A DNA stretch of 64,000 bases. It comes from Crossaster papposus. Taxonomy: Eukaryota > Echinodermata > Asteroidea > Velatida > Solasteridae. Under the pieces are notes generated by a model. The model was not told where the DNA came from. It saw only the letters and a program-made list of their open reading frames with translations, and did not search any database. The position numbers and the translations under genes were made by a program. Below are positions 62,225-64,000 of this stretch, piece by piece (position 1 is the stretch's first letter; each line of letters starts with the position of its first letter). The DNA lies in the NCBI GenBank assembly GCA_037893245.1, contig JBAIAA010000875.1:124001-188000 (forward strand), in the 5' to 3' direction.

Positions 62225-62460
62225 TTAACCAGTTCGCACCGGGATTATTTTTACATCACCGAGCCGAGGGGCGGGATTATTTTTAACGAAACTCGATCCA
62301 AAGCGTGTTCAGGCCGATAGTGCCGGGAAGCACAGATTTCCGGCCTTGCTCACTGCTGACAGAGATTTCCGAACTTGAACTTGGCGTGTTTATGCATCAT
62401 CCGTTTTGAATTTGGGGAAAACTTTGAGTTTATATACGTCATCCGGCGCGAACTGGTTAA
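62225..62460. mobile_element. TTAA-type MITE, family A, copy 7
   Basis: TTAA (62225-62228, 62457-62460) around CCAGTTCGCACCGG and GGCGCGAACTGG. Confidence 0.95.
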
Positions 62461-64000
62461 TGAGGTTAGGGTATAATGAAAGAAAATGGAGACAACAAAT
62501 TAGGGTGATGTGGAAAATTTTATAATTTTAGAATGTTCTGAGTTTGAGTTATAATAGAGATATTTCCTCTTACTAGCACACAAACCCTGCAATTTACACA
62601 AATAATTGATGTGTGTGCATGCATGAATGATTGTGTGGAGTTTGTATGCTTTTGAAAGCAAAACAAAACATCCTATTAAATTCATGCAGTGCATAGATTT
62701 CCATTGTAAGCTGACACTGTAAATCCATATAGGCAGCCTCTTCAGAAACCCTCGAGAGCTTTTCTTATACATCGACTGAATAAGGATCAGGAAGACTTAA
62801 ACAAAAACAAATTGGGATGCGTAGGCGGGATGGATGGATCTTGGGTACGGGACGTCTCTATTACAAGAAAATCCAACAGATAGCACATGTAATTGCAGGA
62901 TTTTCTTTTACAATCGGGGGGGGGGGGGTGGGTGGGGGAAGGGGGTGGGGGAAGGGGGTGGGGGAAGGGGGTGGGGGAAGGGGGTGGGGGAAGGGGGTGG
63001 GGGAGGGGGTGGGGGGAGGGGGTGGGGGTGGGGGGAGGGGGTGGGGGGAGGGAAGAAGGAAGATAATAAGAAGGAGCTTCTGTCAAGTTTGGTTTTTACT
63101 TCAGTTGTATAATTTAATGAAAAGCCTGCTTGTAGATTTTCTTTCAGCTTAGACAAGATGGTGAAAGGGGGGGGGGGGGGTTAGAGGGTGAGAGCTTGTT
63201 AATATGAAGGATATCTGACTGGCTTTTGGGGCAGTATCCTCTGGGGTTTGGGGCAGAAGCTACAATTTATGTAGATACTCTCGCATATTTTTGTGTGGTA
63301 CATGTACTGTAATAAATCTGGTCCTTAACCATAACAGTCCTCAATCCTTCAAAATCAATATGATTTCGCACACACCCCAGGGAGTCACGTTAGGGCTAAT
63401 TATTGACCATGAAATCTTGGTTTCAAATACGTATCCCTAAGCGTAGACATTGTGCAATCAATAACTCCCTATTATTACTGCAAGTTCTTTACGTGCATGT
63501 GCGCTGCCGTTATGTCAGAAATTATTCATTACATGAATGGAACTGGTCAGACTTGCAGAGTGGAACAATTGATTTTATTGATTTCTCTTTCATAAAACGG
63601 ACTGCAAGAAAGCGACAGAAGGAATTAAGAAACAAGCACTGAATTTTGTTTGAAGGCACTTTTCGCATAAAAATAGAGAAACTTATGTTTATTTTTGTTA
63701 CCAGTTTGGGGTTGCAGTTTTGCTCACCTAAATTCTTCACAGTAGATATAGTCTTGGTTGCAAGACGCCCTAATCACGAAAGCAGCAAAAATGCTCAAAA
63801 TGCATTTTTCGGCTTTTGATTTTATGATTTATAAAGGAAAACACAAACCTAAAAGCAGTATACATGTACTAGTATGTTCAGAAACATCTCTCCAGCTGTT
63901 GGGGGATTGAGGTCATTCTAAGGTCATTCAGCTTCCATATGGTACAGTCTGCTGTGTCAGCAGCTGCCTATTGCATCATTTTAGCTAGACATCCCAAATA
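62461..64000. other. ALDH18A1 intron 2, remaining part
   Basis: No third exon found: I looked for the conserved AIPVLEARACAAAGQSG segment and did not see it. Contains the G-rich minisatellite described separately. Confidence 0.65.
62917..63055. repeat. G-rich minisatellite (14 bp unit)
   Basis: Tandem GGGGGTGGGGGAAG units, about nine copies with variants, and a further G-run at 63166-63180. The open frames over it are poly-Gly or poly-Pro artefacts. Confidence 0.93.

Noticed and set aside
62787..63156. Poly-Gly and poly-Pro open frames
   Set aside because: Products of the G-rich minisatellite in an intron of ALDH18A1.
60550..64000. Search for ALDH18A1 exon 3
   Set aside because: No segment resembling the conserved continuation of the kinase domain was found; the exon probably lies beyond the window.

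Overview
The window is animal nuclear DNA: A+T-rich, with split genes, GT-AG introns, tRNA-derived SINEs, a non-LTR retrotransposon relic and very many short inverted-repeat elements. The proteins (SMYD5, ALDH18A1, a lineage-expanded class A GPCR) and the style of the repeats suggest a deuterostome invertebrate. An echinoderm, perhaps a sea star, is my best guess, but it is an inference from impression and not proven by the sequence.

Layout. 1-18.4 kb is gene-poor. It holds one weak exon candidate (611-1003, minus), a LINE 3' fragment, a SINE, tandem and inverted repeats, and a nest of MITEs inside MITEs (16.6-18.1 kb). 18.4-35.8 kb is a tandem array of four 3.8-4.7 kb units. Each unit carries one intact, intronless, minus-strand rhodopsin-like GPCR of 340 residues; the four proteins differ at only a few positions. 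The units differ by clean MITE insertions with empty sites in sister units, and the left and right halves of the units group differently, which points to unequal exchange or gene conversion. 35.8-40.4 kb is repeats, including a complete 439 bp MITE and a SINE.

40,423-57,568 (minus) is a complete SMYD5 lysine methyltransferase gene, which I reconstructed as 12 exons encoding 417 residues. Its introns are packed with transposon debris: a 202 bp near-perfect palindrome, a 756 bp element built of short degenerate words, a 60-copy perfect 12 bp minisatellite, and a MITE sitting exactly on the 5' splice site of intron 11, whose target duplication restored the splice donor. About 1.06 kb beyond the SMYD5 start, and pointing the other way, ALDH18A1 (delta-1-pyrroline-5-carboxylate synthase) begins at 58,631. 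Its first two coding exons are in the window and the rest lies beyond 64,000.

The clearest overall theme is small non-autonomous elements flanked by TTAA. At least five unrelated terminal-repeat families share this target, are nested in one another and recur about twenty times, as expected if piggyBac-type transposases mobilised them. No transposase gene is visible in the window. The GPCR array, SMYD5 and ALDH18A1 are not functionally connected by anything seen here.
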